From Caulobacter sp. FWC26 (GTDB taxonomy: Bacteria > Pseudomonadota > Alphaproteobacteria > Caulobacterales > Caulobacteraceae): a stretch of DNA of 64,000 nucleotides. The stretch is taken from assembly GCF_002742645.2 (NCBI RefSeq), contig NZ_CP033875.1:620001-684000 (forward strand), written 5' to 3'. Positions 10,519-20,137 of this stretch are shown piece after piece (within the stretch, counting starts at the first letter, position 1; each line of letters starts with the position of its first letter). The translations under genes were made by a program, and so were the position numbers. Below the pieces are notes generated by a model. It did not search any database. It was not told the DNA's origin and saw nothing but the letters and a program-made list of their open reading frames with translations.

Positions 10519-11663
10519 ACCAGCCCCCGATCGCGTTCCGCCGAGGCCAGGAAGCCCTCCAGCGCGGCGTCCATCACCGGTTCGTCCAGCAGGAAGGCGT
10601 CATGTCCCTTATCGCTCTCGATCTCGGCGAAGGCGGCGCGGGCGCCGGCGGCGGTCAGTGCGCGGACCAGATGGCGGTTCTCTGCGGTGGGGTAGAGCCA
10701 GTCGCTGGAGAAGCTCAGCACGCAGAAGCGCACGTGGCGCGCTCGGGTGAAGGCCTTGGCCAGCACGCCGCCGTGACTGGCGGCGATGTCGAAATAGTCC
10801 ATCGCCCGGGTGATGTAGAGATAGCTGTTGGCGTCGAACCGGTCGACGAAGCTGGACCCCTGGTGGCGTAGATAGCTTTCGACCTGGAAGTCGGCGTCGA
10901 AGCCCCAGGACAGGCCGTCGCGCTGCAGCTCGCGGCCGAACTTTCGTTGCAGGGCGGGTTCGGACAGATAGGTGATGTGTGCGGCCATGCGCGCCACGGC
11001 GAGACCCTTCTCAGGCCGCACGCCGTGGTCGGCGTAGGCGCCGCCGCGCCAGTCCGGGTCAGCCATGATTGCCTGTCGGCCCACCTCGTGGAACGCGATA
11101 TTCTGGGCCGAGTGGCGCGAGGCCGAGGCCAGCACAACGGCGCTGAACATCCGCTCGGGATAGTCCACGGCCCATTGCTGCACCTGCATGCCGCCCATTG
11201 AGCCGCCAACGACGGCGAACAGGGTCTCGACCCCGAGCGCCGAGACCAGCATCGCCTGGGCCCTCACCATGTCGGCGATGGTAATGACCGGGAACGACAG
11301 GCCGTAGGTCTTGCCGGTCGCCGGATTGATCGACGCCGGCCCCGTCGAGCCCATGCAGCCGCCAATGACGTTCGAGCAGATGATGAAGTGCCGCGCGGGA
11401 TCCAGTGGCTTGCCTGGACCGACCAGACGCGGCCACCAGCCGGGTTTGCCCGTCACCGGGTGGGGCGAGGCCACATACTGATCCATCGTGAGGGCGTGGC
11501 AGATCAGAACGGCGTTGGACTTGTCGGCGTTGAGCTGCCCATAGGTCTGATAGGCGATCTCGAGGCCTTCGATGACCCCCCCCGAGTCCAGCCGTAGAGG
11601 TTCGTTGGCGGGAAACCGCCAGGTTCCCCCGCTGGTGGGCGTGACCAGATTGAGAGCAGCCAT
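10515..11663 (-). CDS. metX: Homoserine O-acetyltransferase
   Basis: This alpha/beta-hydrolase-fold enzyme acetylates (or in some lineages succinylates) L-homoserine in methionine synthesis. The 382 residues contain the nucleophile elbow GGSMGGMQ with Ser155, the acid in SDWLYPT near 315 and the base in KGHDAFL near 353. Other family marks are [10 protein letters not shown] near 56 and [14 protein letters not shown] near 98. First gene of the metX-metW unit; the divergent phosphatase gene starts about 80 bases away. Confidence 0.94.
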   Translation of the reverse strand: MAALNLVTPTSGGTWRFPANEPLRLDSGGVIEGLEIAYQTYGQLNADKSNAVLICHALTMDQYVASPHPVTGKPGWWPRLVGPGKPLDPARHFIICSNVIGGCMGSTGPASINPATGKTYGLSFPVITIADMVRAQAMLVSALGVETLFAVVGGSMGGMQVQQWAVDYPERMFSAVVLASASRHSAQNIAFHEVGRQAIMADPDWRGGAYADHGVRPEKGLAVARMAAHITYLSEPALQRKFGRELQRDGLSWGFDADFQVESYLRHQGSSFVDRFDANSYLYITRAMDYFDIAASHGGVLAKAFTRARHVRFCVLSFSSDWLYPTAENRHLVRALTAAGARAAFAEIESDKGHDAFLLDEPVMDAALEGFLASAERDRGLV

Positions 11664-11741
11664 GCCGCCTTGGAGCGCTTGGCGAAGAAGGTGTCAACCG
11701 CCGGCTTCCTGATAGGGCGTGAGACGGCTATGGAGAGCGCC

Positions 11742-12254
11742 ATGGAGCGACTGATCCTGATGCGCCACGGCAAGGCCGAGCGGCACGCCCAGACCGGCGG
11801 CGACTTCGAACGCGCCCTCGTTGAAAGCGGGCGCGCCGACGCGTCGATGATGGGCAAGCTGCTGGCGGGCCTGGCCTATGCGCCGGATCTTCTTTTGGTG
11901 TCGTCGGCGCGGCGGACGCGCGAGACCGCCGACCAGGTGCTGGCTCATTTCCCGAAGGCGCGGGTTGAGCATCTGCGTGACCTGTATCACGCCGCCCCGG
12001 AGGAGATCCTACAGGCGCTGGAGGACGCGGGCGACGGCGCCGGTACGGTGATGGTGGTCGGACACAATCCCGGAATGCATGATCTGGCTCTGCGGCTGGC
12101 GCTGGGCGGCGAGTCTTCGCCGATCCAGACCAACAAGCTGCGCGGGCGTTTTCCGACGGCGACCGTCGTGGTGCTGACTTGGGACGGCGCCCAGAGCCCG
12201 CGTCTCGAGCACCTGCTTTACGCCAACGAGAACGGTGGAATGGGCGGCGAATGA
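11742..12254 (+). CDS. Histidine phosphatase family protein (SixA-like)
   Basis: A 170-residue phosphoglycerate-mutase-like phosphatase. The catalytic RHG is in LILMRHGKAERH at the N-terminus; a second conserved arginine is in VSSARRTRETAD; the second histidine is in VVGHNPGMHDLA. The short length and these motifs match SixA-type phosphohistidine phosphatases. The start at MERLILMRHG fits the family; two upstream in-frame starts would add a non-conserved leader. It overlaps the next gene by 4 bases. Confidence 0.85.
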   Translation: MERLILMRHGKAERHAQTGGDFERALVESGRADASMMGKLLAGLAYAPDLLLVSSARRTRETADQVLAHFPKARVEHLRDLYHAAPEEILQALEDAGDGAGTVMVVGHNPGMHDLALRLALGGESSPIQTNKLRGRFPTATVVVLTWDGAQSPRLEHLLYANENGGMGGE

Positions 12255-12595
12255 CCCTGATCTACAAGATCCTGTCCCGCGCCGAGTGGGACGCCGCCAA
12301 GGCTGTCGGGCGCTTCGAGGGTTCCGCAGTCGATCTCGCCGACGGGTTCATCCACCTCTCCTCTACGGATCAGGCCCAGGAGACGGCCGCCAAATGGTTC
12401 AAGGGGCAGGAGAGCCTGGTCCTGCTGGCGATCGAGGCCGAGCCGCTGGGCGAGGCCCTCAAGTGGGAGGCTTCGCGCGGCGGGGCCTTGTTCCCGCACC
12501 TCTATCGTCCACTGCTCGTCGCCGAAGTGACGCGCGAAGCCGATCTTGATCTGGACGCCGAGGGCGTGCCGCAGCTGGACGCCCACCTCGCATGA
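12251..12595 (+). CDS. DUF952 domain protein
   Basis: A 114-residue DUF952 protein, start MTLIYKILSRAEWDAA. The family hallmark GFIHLSST near residue 34 and the C-terminal LFPHLYRPL are present. The fold resembles ADP-ribosyl-handling proteins, but no function is established. It overlaps the phosphatase upstream and pyrD downstream by 4 bases each. Confidence 0.85.
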   Translation: MTLIYKILSRAEWDAAKAVGRFEGSAVDLADGFIHLSSTDQAQETAAKWFKGQESLVLLAIEAEPLGEALKWEASRGGALFPHLYRPLLVAEVTREADLDLDAEGVPQLDAHLA

Positions 12596-13650
12596 GCCTT
12601 CACGACATCGCCGCCCGTGCTCTCCACGCCTTCGATCCGGAGGACGCCCATGGCTGGGCCCTTCGTGGTTTGAAGTGGGGCCTTGGTCCGCGCGACGATC
12701 AGCCCGACGATCCGATTCTGGCGGTCACGATCGCCGGTCTGGAGCTGTCCAACTGCGTGGGCCTGGCGGCGGGCTTCGACAAAAACGCTGAGGTCCCCGA
12801 CGCCATGCTGGCGGCGGGCTTCGGTTTCGTCGAGGCGGGCACCGTCACGCCGATGGCCCAGGCCGGAAATCCTCGTCCACGCCTATTCCGACTGAGCGAG
12901 GACAGGGCGGTGATCAACCGCATGGGCTTCAACAATGGCGGTCTGGAACCCTTCGCGCGGCGTCTGTCGGCGCGTAGGACCCGGGGGGGCGTTGTCGGCG
13001 CCAATATCGGGGCCAACAAGGACGCGAGCGATCGCATCCAGGACTATGTGACCGGCCTGACGCGCCTCTGGGGGTTGTCAGACTATTTCACCGCCAACAT
13101 CTCCTCGCCCAACACGCCGGGCCTGCGCGCCCTGCAGACCAAGGCTGCCTTGGAAGAGCTTCTCGGCCGGCTGGCGGAAACCCGCGCGGCGCTAAGGATC
13201 GCGTCCGGCGCCGACTATCCGATCTTCCTGAAGGTCGCTCCCGATCTCGAGGACGGGGAGGTTGAGGCCATCGTCGAGACCGTGGTGGGCGCGGGGCTCG
13301 ACGCCATCATCGTCAGCAACACCACCATCGCCCGCCCCGAGACGCTGACGTCACGTTTCGCCGCCGAGAGCGGGGGTCTATCGGGCGCACCGTTGCTGGC
13401 TCCCTCGACCGCCGTGTTGGCGCGCTTCCACGCGGCCGCTGCAGGCCGGGTGGCCCTGATCGGCGCGGGCGGGGTGGCTGACGGCGCTGGCGCCTATGCG
13501 AAGATCCGCGCCGGCGCGCGGGCCGTGCAGCTCTATTCGGCGCTCGTCTATGGCGGTCCGGGCCTGGTTACCCGGATCAAGCGCGATCTCGCCGCCCGCC
13601 TTCGCGCCGACGGCTTCGCCGCCGTCGAGGACGCGATCGGCGCCGCATGA
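12592..13650 (+). CDS. pyrD: Dihydroorotate dehydrogenase (quinone), class 2
   Basis: This FMN enzyme oxidises dihydroorotate to orotate at the membrane, passing electrons to quinone, in pyrimidine synthesis. The 352 residues include the N-terminal helical extension of class 2 enzymes, VGLAAGFDKNAE near 57, NRMGFNNGG near 108, the catalytic-loop NISSPNTPGL near 168, and VSNTTIARP and GAGGV segments for FMN phosphate binding. Overlaps both neighbours by 4 bases within a five-gene operon. Confidence 0.95.
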   Translation: MSLHDIAARALHAFDPEDAHGWALRGLKWGLGPRDDQPDDPILAVTIAGLELSNCVGLAAGFDKNAEVPDAMLAAGFGFVEAGTVTPMAQAGNPRPRLFRLSEDRAVINRMGFNNGGLEPFARRLSARRTRGGVVGANIGANKDASDRIQDYVTGLTRLWGLSDYFTANISSPNTPGLRALQTKAALEELLGRLAETRAALRIASGADYPIFLKVAPDLEDGEVEAIVETVVGAGLDAIIVSNTTIARPETLTSRFAAESGGLSGAPLLAPSTAVLARFHAAAAGRVALIGAGGVADGAGAYAKIRAGARAVQLYSALVYGGPGLVTRIKRDLAARLRADGFAAVEDAIGAA

Positions 13651-14384
13651 CGCGTCAAAGGGTCCTGACGCTTCTGCGTCGTTTCGGGCCGCTCGCGGTG
13701 GTCGCGATCCTTTGCGCGGTCGCCTTCGCCAGCGGCCTTGTCGAACATCTGTCGCTGGAGGAGCTTCGCCGCCGGGGAACAGAGCTCCAGACGTTCGCGC
13801 GAGAGAAGCCGCTGCTGTGCGCGGCGATCTATCTGGCGATCTATGTGGGGTCGGTCGCGATCTCGCTGCCCGGCGCGTTGATCCTGTCTCTGACCGGCGG
13901 CTTTCTGTTCGGGCCAGTGGGCGGTGGCTTTGCAGCGGTCACCGGCGCCACGGGCGGCTCCACCGTCACCTTTCTGGTCTTCCGCACCGCGTTTGGCGAA
14001 GCCCTGCGGCTGAAGTCCGGCGCCTTTGTTTCGCGCCTCGCCGAGGGCTTCAAGGGCGACGCTTTCAACTATCTGCTCACCTTGCGCCTGATCCCCGCCT
14101 TTCCGCTGCTGGCGGTCAATGTCGCGGCGGGGGTGATGAACGTCCGGGTGCGCACCTTTCTGCTGGCGTCTCTGCTTGGCATGATCCCAAGCTCCTTCGT
14201 CTATGCCGGCATAGGTGCGGGTTTGGGGCACGTGTTCGCCAAGGGCGGGCCCGTGACGGTGGAAAGCCTCTTGTCGCCGCGCGTCTATCTGCCGATCATC
14301 GGTATGGGCGTTCTGGCGTTTCTGCCGCCGTTGTGGCGCCATTGGCGCAATGGGCGCGCAATCGCGTCGCTGGACGAGAAGTAA
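13647..14384 (+). CDS. TVP38/TMEM64 (DedA/VTT-like) membrane protein
   Basis: A 245-residue integral membrane protein with about five or six hydrophobic segments. The VTT-domain signature is visible as GALILSLTGGFLFGPVGGG near residue 76 and the long FLLASLLGMIPSSFVYAGIGAGLG near 171. VTT proteins act in lipid scrambling or membrane homeostasis; the substrate is unknown. It overlaps pyrD by 4 bases and is followed after 9 bases by a histidine kinase. Confidence 0.87.
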   Translation: MTRQRVLTLLRRFGPLAVVAILCAVAFASGLVEHLSLEELRRRGTELQTFAREKPLLCAAIYLAIYVGSVAISLPGALILSLTGGFLFGPVGGGFAAVTGATGGSTVTFLVFRTAFGEALRLKSGAFVSRLAEGFKGDAFNYLLTLRLIPAFPLLAVNVAAGVMNVRVRTFLLASLLGMIPSSFVYAGIGAGLGHVFAKGGPVTVESLLSPRVYLPIIGMGVLAFLPPLWRHWRNGRAIASLDEK

Positions 14385-14393
14385 CCGCCCCGG

Positions 14394-15890
14394 ATGGTCG
14401 AACCCGGCTCGCCCTCGGAAGACGAAAACCCCAGGCCCCGGAGGCGCTTTCCGTGGCCAGGCGGACTGTCGGCGCGCCTCCTGCTCTTTACCGCCATCGT
14501 GGTCAATTTCGGTGGCCTGCTGATTCTGCCACCGGCCCTGGCGGCCTATGAGGAGCAGTGGCTTCTGGATCGGGTGCGGGCGGGGGAACTGGCCTCGACC
14601 ATCGCGGAATCCGATCCTGAGCTGCGCGTCAGCGACGCGGTCGCCAGCCAGATGTTCGATCAGGCCGGAGCGGTGACCGTGGCCGTCCAGGTCGATGGTG
14701 CGCGCCGTCTGGTGCTTCCGCCCAAGCAGCCGTTCGAGACGCCCTATCTGGTTGACCTGCGTCGGCAGAATCCGGGCTCGTGGCTCGCTGCGCCGTTCTT
14801 CACCCTGACCAGCCCCAAGGGCGCGATGGTCCGCGTGATGGCCGAACCGCGCTTTCGCAAGGCTGAGTTCATCGAGGTGGTGCTGCCTGACGCCCCTCTA
14901 AAGGCCAAGCTGGTCGCCTATTTCTGGCAGCTGGCAGGGGTGACCATCTTTGTGGCTACCCTCGCTGGGGTGCTGGTCTACGCCTTCCTGAACATCTTTC
15001 TGGTGAGGCCGATGCAACGCATCACCCGCGCCATGGAGGCGTTCCGCAGCGACCCTGACGACCCGGCCGCGCGCATCGCCGTCTCCAATCGCCGCGACGA
15101 GATCGGTCGCGCCGAGCTAGAGCTTGATCGCATGCAGGCCGACCTCCTGGCGGCCCTTGCCTCGAAGGCGCGGCTCGCCGCTCTGGGTGAGGCGGTCGCC
15201 AAGATCAATCACGATCTGCGCAACATGCTGACCAGCGCCCAGATGGCGTCCGACCGTCTGGCGGCGCTAGGCGACCCCAAGGTGGCTCAAGCCCTGCCGC
15301 GTCTGGAACGCGCTCTGGACCGCGCTATCAACCTGGCCTCCGACGTGATGGCCTATGGGAAATCGCGGGAACCGGAGCCAGTGGCTCGGGTGATCCCGCT
15401 CCGGCCGGCGCTGGACATGGCCGCAGAGGACGCCGGCCTCACCCCGGCGGGCGTCAGCCTGGAGACCGTCATCGGTCCGCGCGAGCAGGTGCTGGCTGAT
15501 CCAGATCAACTGCATCGCATCCTGACCAACCTGCTGCGCAACGCGCGCGAGGCCATTGAAGGCGCGCCGGATCGCGGCGGCAAGGGCAAGGTGTTCATCG
15601 AACTGCGGCGGGCGGACGGGGGCAGCGTCCTGCGCCTGTCCGACGACGGTCCGGGCGTTCCTGAGCGGGCCCGCGCCAACCTGTTCCAGCCGTTCGTGGG
15701 CTCGGTGCGACGGGGGGGGACGGGACTTGGCCTGGCCATCGCCCGCGAATTGGCCCAGGGGCACGGTGGGGACCTCGTGCTGGTGGAAACCGGACCCGGG
15801 GGTTCGGTGTTCGATCTTACCCTGTCCGGCGCACCGGATCCCTTACCCGAGGCGCCGCAGGAGCCGGGCCACCGAGCCGCCGACGCCTAG
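14394..15890 (+). CDS. Membrane sensor histidine kinase
   Basis: A 498-residue two-component kinase with an N-terminal membrane helix (LLLFTAIVVNFGGLLILPPAL), a periplasmic part of roughly 130 residues, a second helix near 180-205, a HAMP-like linker, the H-box AVAKINHDLRNMLTSAQ near 270, the N-box NLLRNAREAIE near 383, and G-boxes DDGPGVP and GGTGLGLAIA. No response regulator is adjacent, so it is an orphan by position. The signal sensed is unknown. Last gene of the operon starting at 11742. Confidence 0.9.
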   Translation: MVEPGSPSEDENPRPRRRFPWPGGLSARLLLFTAIVVNFGGLLILPPALAAYEEQWLLDRVRAGELASTIAESDPELRVSDAVASQMFDQAGAVTVAVQVDGARRLVLPPKQPFETPYLVDLRRQNPGSWLAAPFFTLTSPKGAMVRVMAEPRFRKAEFIEVVLPDAPLKAKLVAYFWQLAGVTIFVATLAGVLVYAFLNIFLVRPMQRITRAMEAFRSDPDDPAARIAVSNRRDEIGRAELELDRMQADLLAALASKARLAALGEAVAKINHDLRNMLTSAQMASDRLAALGDPKVAQALPRLERALDRAINLASDVMAYGKSREPEPVARVIPLRPALDMAAEDAGLTPAGVSLETVIGPREQVLADPDQLHRILTNLLRNAREAIEGAPDRGGKGKVFIELRRADGGSVLRLSDDGPGVPERARANLFQPFVGSVRRGGTGLGLAIARELAQGHGGDLVLVETGPGGSVFDLTLSGAPDPLPEAPQEPGHRAADA

Positions 15891-15908
15891 GCCCTATTTT
15901 TACACTTG

Positions 15909-15956
15909 GAGCGCGTTCGAGCGGTTTAACCGCGTACACTTAAACCTAACGCGCTC
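15909..15956. repeat. Nested palindromic intergenic element
   Basis: Nine-base outer arms GAGCGCGTT and AACGCGCTC at 15909-15917 and 15948-15956 enclose a second near-perfect palindrome GCGGTTTAACCGC at 15921-15933. This looks like a small palindromic repeat unit of the kind scattered between genes in alphaproteobacteria. It lies between the kinase and a small gene and could also end kinase transcription. Confidence 0.45.
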
Positions 15957-15972
15957 TTGAGGAGGCCCCAAA

Positions 15973-16203
15973 ATGGCCACGACCTGGACCATCGCTGTGA
16001 AGCTCGGCGCCTCGCCAGACAGCGCACCGATACACGAGATCACGGTCGACGCGCCTGACGCGCCTTCCGCCTTGCGCCGCGTCGCGGCCATGGTCGCCGT
16101 CCAGAACGCCGCCGACGCCGAGCTGCTCGTCGATGGACAGGAAGAGGTCTTCTCCCGCGCCGAGGTCGAGGCGGGCCTGGAAGAGCACCAGGCCCAGACA
16201 TGA
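15973..16203 (+). CDS. Small conserved-looking hypothetical protein
   Basis: A 76-residue acidic protein, start at ATG with a strong GGAGG eight bases upstream. The sequence alternates beta-like and helical stretches (TWTIAVKLGA, ITVDAPDAPSALRRVAAMVAV) and ends in a glutamate-rich helix. No family is recognised. The good ribosome site and codon usage like the neighbours support a real gene. Confidence 0.55.
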   Translation: MATTWTIAVKLGASPDSAPIHEITVDAPDAPSALRRVAAMVAVQNAADAELLVDGQEEVFSRAEVEAGLEEHQAQT

Positions 16204-16210
16204 ACCGTCC

Positions 16211-17950
16211 TTAGAGCCCTTTGGCGACGCCCTCGCGACGCGGATCGGCGCCGCCTTCCAGCACGTTGCCGGGCCGCACGATAACGCCCTGCAAGCCGGA
16301 GGTCTCCAGCTGACCGACCTTGACGCCCACGCCTCGGGCGTTCAGCGCCGCCAGCATCTCCGGCCCGAACAGGTCGGCGTCGCCCGAGAAGCTTTCGCCG
16401 CGCGCCACGAGATTCGGCAGCGAGACGGCCTGCTGCATGTTCAGGTTCCAGTAGAACAGCCCGACCATGGCCTTGAGGTTATAGGACAGAATGGCGTTGC
16501 CGCCCGGCGAGCCGACGGCGGCCAGGAACTTGCCCTTCTTGTCCAGCACGATCAGCGGCGACATCGACGAGCGGGGCCGCTTGCCCGCCGCGATGGCGTT
16601 GGCGGCCGGCGCGCCGTCCTTCTCGACCGGCGAGAACGAAAAGTCGGTCAGCTGGTTATTCAGGAAAAAGCCGCCCACCATCCGGCCGTTACCGAAGATG
16701 CTCTCCACCGTGGTGGTCATCGAGACGACATTGCCTTGCGTATCCGCCACTACGAAGTGGGTTGTGCCACCCGGTTCATGGGTCATGTCGACGCCGACCT
16801 TGGGCGCGCCCTTGGGCTTGCCGAACGGCGGCGCTGCGCCGGCCTTGTCGGTGATCAGCTTGGCGCGCTCCGCAACGTACTTGGGATCCAGCAGGCCATC
16901 GACCGGGACGGTCACGAACGAAGGATCGCCCACATAGCGGTCACGGTCGGCGTACATGACCCGTTCGGCCTGGGCGAGCAGGGTCCAGGCCACCGGATCG
17001 GTCGGGCCGCGCTTGCCGATGTCGGTGTGCTCCAGCATCTGCAGCGCCTGTATCACCGCCAGGCCGCTGGACTGCGGATTGGGCACGCAGACGGTGTAGA
17101 CCTTCCAAGGTCGGCACAACGCCGCTCCCGACCTCGGCTTGTAGGCCTTCAGGTCCTCAAGCGAGATGCTGCCGGGCAGTTCGCCTTCATGGACCCGGTC
17201 GACGATCGCCTGGGCGATCGGACCTTCATACAGCGCCGAAGGGCCCTCGGCGGCGATCCGGCGCACCGTCTCGGCATAGGCCGGGTTCTTCAGCACGTCG
17301 CCAGCCTTGTAGCGTGTCCCGTCCGGCTTGGTGAAATACTTGACCGCGTCCGGCTGCGAGGCCTGGGGCGCGCGACTGGCGATCATCCCCGCCAGGCGGG
17401 GGCTGACCACGAAGCCGTCGGCGGCCAGGGTCTCTGCGTCCTTGAACAGCGTGCTCCAGGCGACCTTGCCGTGCTCCTTCTGGGCCTGGGCCAGCATGGC
17501 GACCGCGCCGGGGACGCCGGACGAGCGGCCCGACAGCAGCACCTTCACGAAGGGCAGGGGCTTGCCGTCAGGCCCCATGAACATATCGGGCGTCGCGCCG
17601 CTCGGCGCGGTCTCGCGACCGTCATAGGCGGTCACCTTGCCGGTCTTGGCGTCGTAGACCATCAGAAATGCGCCGCCGCCCAGGCCCGAGCTCTGCGGTT
17701 CCACCAGGCTCAAGACCGCCTGGATCGCGACGGCCGCGTCGACCGCCGATCCGCCGTCGCGCAGGACCCGCAGGCCCGCCTCGACGGCCAGCGGATTGGC
17801 GGCGGCGACCATGCCCTTGGCCGGTGTCGAGGTCACCGCCGGACGCGGGGTCGGCATCGCCAGAGGAATGGACTCGGCGTGCGCGGCGAGCGGGGCTAGG
17901 GAGAGTTGCAGCGCGGCGGACAGGGCCAGCAGGGAAGCCAAACGACGCAT
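16211..17950 (-). CDS. ggt: Gamma-glutamyltransferase (glutathione hydrolase), secreted
   Basis: A 579-residue Ntn-hydrolase proenzyme that cleaves gamma-glutamyl bonds, for example in periplasmic glutathione. The start MRRLASLLALS gives a signal peptide ending near AAHAES. The autocatalytic threonine lies in EPGGTTHFVVADTQGNVVSMTTT; the large-subunit motif GGSAVDAAVAIQAVL and the oxyanion-region RPRSSMSPLIVL and GSPGGNAIL are typical. An upstream in-frame ATG exists but would precede the signal peptide by 22 residues. Confidence 0.93.
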   Translation of the reverse strand: MRRLASLLALSAALQLSLAPLAAHAESIPLAMPTPRPAVTSTPAKGMVAAANPLAVEAGLRVLRDGGSAVDAAVAIQAVLSLVEPQSSGLGGGAFLMVYDAKTGKVTAYDGRETAPSGATPDMFMGPDGKPLPFVKVLLSGRSSGVPGAVAMLAQAQKEHGKVAWSTLFKDAETLAADGFVVSPRLAGMIASRAPQASQPDAVKYFTKPDGTRYKAGDVLKNPAYAETVRRIAAEGPSALYEGPIAQAIVDRVHEGELPGSISLEDLKAYKPRSGAALCRPWKVYTVCVPNPQSSGLAVIQALQMLEHTDIGKRGPTDPVAWTLLAQAERVMYADRDRYVGDPSFVTVPVDGLLDPKYVAERAKLITDKAGAAPPFGKPKGAPKVGVDMTHEPGGTTHFVVADTQGNVVSMTTTVESIFGNGRMVGGFFLNNQLTDFSFSPVEKDGAPAANAIAAGKRPRSSMSPLIVLDKKGKFLAAVGSPGGNAILSYNLKAMVGLFYWNLNMQQAVSLPNLVARGESFSGDADLFGPEMLAALNARGVGVKVGQLETSGLQGVIVRPGNVLEGGADPRREGVAKGL

Positions 17951-18203
17951 ACGGATCCTCGTGACGGACGCGGGGAGCAGCCTGCCCGCCGCTCCGGATG
18001 TCTCCATGGACACCAATCATGCGGCGCTGTCACGCCCGTTCGCCGCTACACGCCCCCAAAACACCGCCCTTGAAGCTCCGTCAGGCAAGGCGCGACGCGA
18101 AACCGAACGCGGGTGCGCGAAACTTTTCGAAATTATCCGCCAAACCGGGCTTGCGTCCCCCGAACGGCTGGGCTATCTCCCCCGCCTCGCCGCAAGGCAG
18201 TGC

Positions 18204-18280
18204 GCGCCCGTAGCTCAGCTGGATAGAGCATCAGACTACGAATCTGAGGGTCGGACGTTCGAATCGTTCCGGGCGCGCCA
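18204..18280 (+). tRNA. tRNA-Arg (anticodon ACG)
   Basis: A 77-base cloverleaf: acceptor GCGCCCG at 18204-18210 pairs with CGGGCGC at 18270-18276, discriminator G, and encoded CCA at 18278-18280. The anticodon stem TCAGA/TCTGA encloses loop CTACGAA, giving anticodon ACG at 18238-18240. The T loop TTCGAAT is standard. The gene is intact and its 3' end is the integration site of the adjacent island. Confidence 0.95.
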
Positions 18281-18283
18281 TTT
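18263..18283 (+). repeat. Left attachment site (attL) in tRNA-Arg 3' end
   Basis: These 21 bases, running from the T-arm of the tRNA to just past CCA, are repeated exactly at 35924-35944. After them both copies continue TCTCCCAAG, offset by one extra T in the right copy. Such a duplication is the expected trace of site-specific integration into a tRNA 3' end. Confidence 0.88.
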
Positions 18284-18997
18284 CTCCCAAGCAATTGTTT
18301 TATATAGGCTTTGGGGTTCTTGCGCGGCGCTTTTCACAACGGTTTTGTCAACGGTTTAGAGGCTGGTCAGCCACGACTGCGCGGGGCCGCTATTGTGCGA
18401 CCGTGGCTTGGCTGGGCAGGTGGCATTGTTTCTGAAACTGCCCGACCAGGGTCACGCCGCCGTGCGAAAATTTCGTGAGGGTGAGGGCAACTGGAGCTTT
18501 GACCCGTTGCCGTAGATTTTTCTCGCAGATTGTCGGGCTGGGTCACGCTGCGGGTAAAAGCAAATTTCTGCGAACTACCGGGCAACTTCCCGGGAATTTC
18601 CCTCTCAAAATCTGATTTATTGAAAAACGATAAAATCAGTATCTACAGATCTCCTCTCCAGCCCACATAGGGCGGTTCCGCAAAAGAGGTGGAGGTGAGG
18701 GAAGGTGTTTCAGGATCGTCTCTGCCAAGTGGGGAGCGTTCGCTATTATAATAGTACCAGAGCCAGTTCTCGCGAGCGCAACGACCGACACAGGCTCCTT
18801 GCTGACCTTCGCTGCGTCCGCATCGGTCACCTGTGTCCTACCGTTAGGAGGCTGAACCCAATTTTTCGCTGACAGAAAGGTCGCGGGGTTCGGGCAAAGC
18901 CAAGTTCTCCAGCGGTTGCCACCGCCCAGAGCTGCTTGCCACTCCGGCCAGCTCCCAGTCGCGCGTTGCGTGTTTGTATGTTCTAGATAGACTGTCG
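18284..18997. other. Non-coding left arm of the island
   Basis: About 700 bases without a gene I can support. It is A+T-richer than the flanks, with imperfect repeats of GGGTCACGC(T/C)GC near 18448 and 18540 that could be recombinase arm or regulator sites. A 64-codon minus-strand reading frame at 18636-18830 lacks any recognisable feature. Confidence 0.4.
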
Positions 18998-19018
18998 GTG
19001 GCGCGAGGGGAAAGCCGA

Positions 19019-20137
19019 TTGTCGTTAGCAGAGAAGCTCATCTCGAAACCGCAGCGCGAAAAGGGCGGCGAAACGGGGTTCGAGCGTTACGACTATCAAG
19101 CTCTCTGGGGTCTCGCGCTGATCTTCGAGCAGCACGGCGGTGGCGATGACTATGCGATCGCGTTTGAGTTCCACGACGACATTCTGGTCATGGACAGCGC
19201 ATCAGAGCCGACGTCCGTCAGATTCTATCAGGTCAAAACAAAGAACAAGGGTCACTGGACCCTTGGCGATCTAACTAAGCAGCGCCCCAAAAAAGATAGT
19301 CCTTCGGAACGTCTCCCATCTTTCCTCGGCAATCTGTACGCCAATTACATCGCGTTTCCCGATGAAACCGCGAGCCTTAACTTCGTTTCGAACGTGCCTT
19401 GCGAGTTCCTTAGTCCGGCGACAGGGACGCAAGCATTCAGTGACTGCAGCCGCGAGGCGTTCGAGAAATTCCTTGCGAAGCTGCAGGCTGAACATCCGAC
19501 AGCCACTGAATCCACCGCGACCCTTATCCACTTCGTGAGGGCGGACCTCAGCCTGCACGACGCGGACGCCCATCTCAAAGGAAAGCTGATCGACTTCATC
19601 ACGCAGGTCGTAGGTGAGATCGAGTACAGCCCGGACACGCTCTACAAGGCGATCGTCGAGGAATGCCGTACGAAGTCGAAGTTTACAGGAGTGATCCGCA
19701 GCTTTGCCGATCTCGTCCGCCATAAGTCCATCACCCGCGCGCAGGTAGAGGGGTGGCTTGATCACGTGCGTCAACGCCAACGTTCTCCAGAGTGGGCTGA
19801 TGTAAGCCAAAACCTAAACCTGCCTGCGATGGAGCTGGTTGAAGTTCATCGAGAATGGCGGAGGTACAGGCCCCTCGCGCTCAGCCCCGGAGACGAGGCG
19901 TTGAACAGGTCGAGAGAGGCTATCCGGCACCATATACGGCAAAATCGAGCTTCCACGCTTCCGCTGCCGGATCTAATCGACCTCATCTATGGCGCTACAG
20001 AACGCGCCATCAGATCCAACATGAACCCGTTCATGCCCGCCAGGGTGAAAGCGATGATCCTCTACGAGGTGTTCTCCTATGAACCGCCAGGAGAAGTTCA
20101 AGCGTCTGATCCGGAATCTGAGGACCAAGGGTCATGA
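19019..20137 (+). CDS. DUF4297/Cap4-like dsDNA nuclease, defence-associated
   Basis: About 372 residues. The N-terminal GGETGFERYDYQALWGL and the PD-(D/E)XK core, FEFHDDILVMDS followed by FYQVKTKNKGHW, match DUF4297-type nucleases that act as effectors in antiphage systems, including those paired with ABC ATPases (ABC three-component systems). The Q-x-K pair is the catalytic motif. The rest is helical with no known domain. A TTG start with AGGGGAA upstream is preferred; a GTG at 18998 is an alternative. The stop overlaps the ATPase start by 4 bases, so the two are coupled. The partner is truncated, so the system is probably inactive. Confidence 0.68.
   Translation: MSLAEKLISKPQREKGGETGFERYDYQALWGLALIFEQHGGGDDYAIAFEFHDDILVMDSASEPTSVRFYQVKTKNKGHWTLGDLTKQRPKKDSPSERLPSFLGNLYANYIAFPDETASLNFVSNVPCEFLSPATGTQAFSDCSREAFEKFLAKLQAEHPTATESTATLIHFVRADLSLHDADAHLKGKLIDFITQVVGEIEYSPDTLYKAIVEECRTKSKFTGVIRSFADLVRHKSITRAQVEGWLDHVRQRQRSPEWADVSQNLNLPAMELVEVHREWRRYRPLALSPGDEALNRSREAIRHHIRQNRASTLPLPDLIDLIYGATERAIRSNMNPFMPARVKAMILYEVFSYEPPGEVQASDPESEDQGS

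Noticed and set aside
18636..18830. 64-codon minus-strand frame in the left island arm
   Set aside because: No ribosome site, no recognisable domain, and the surrounding DNA looks non-coding.
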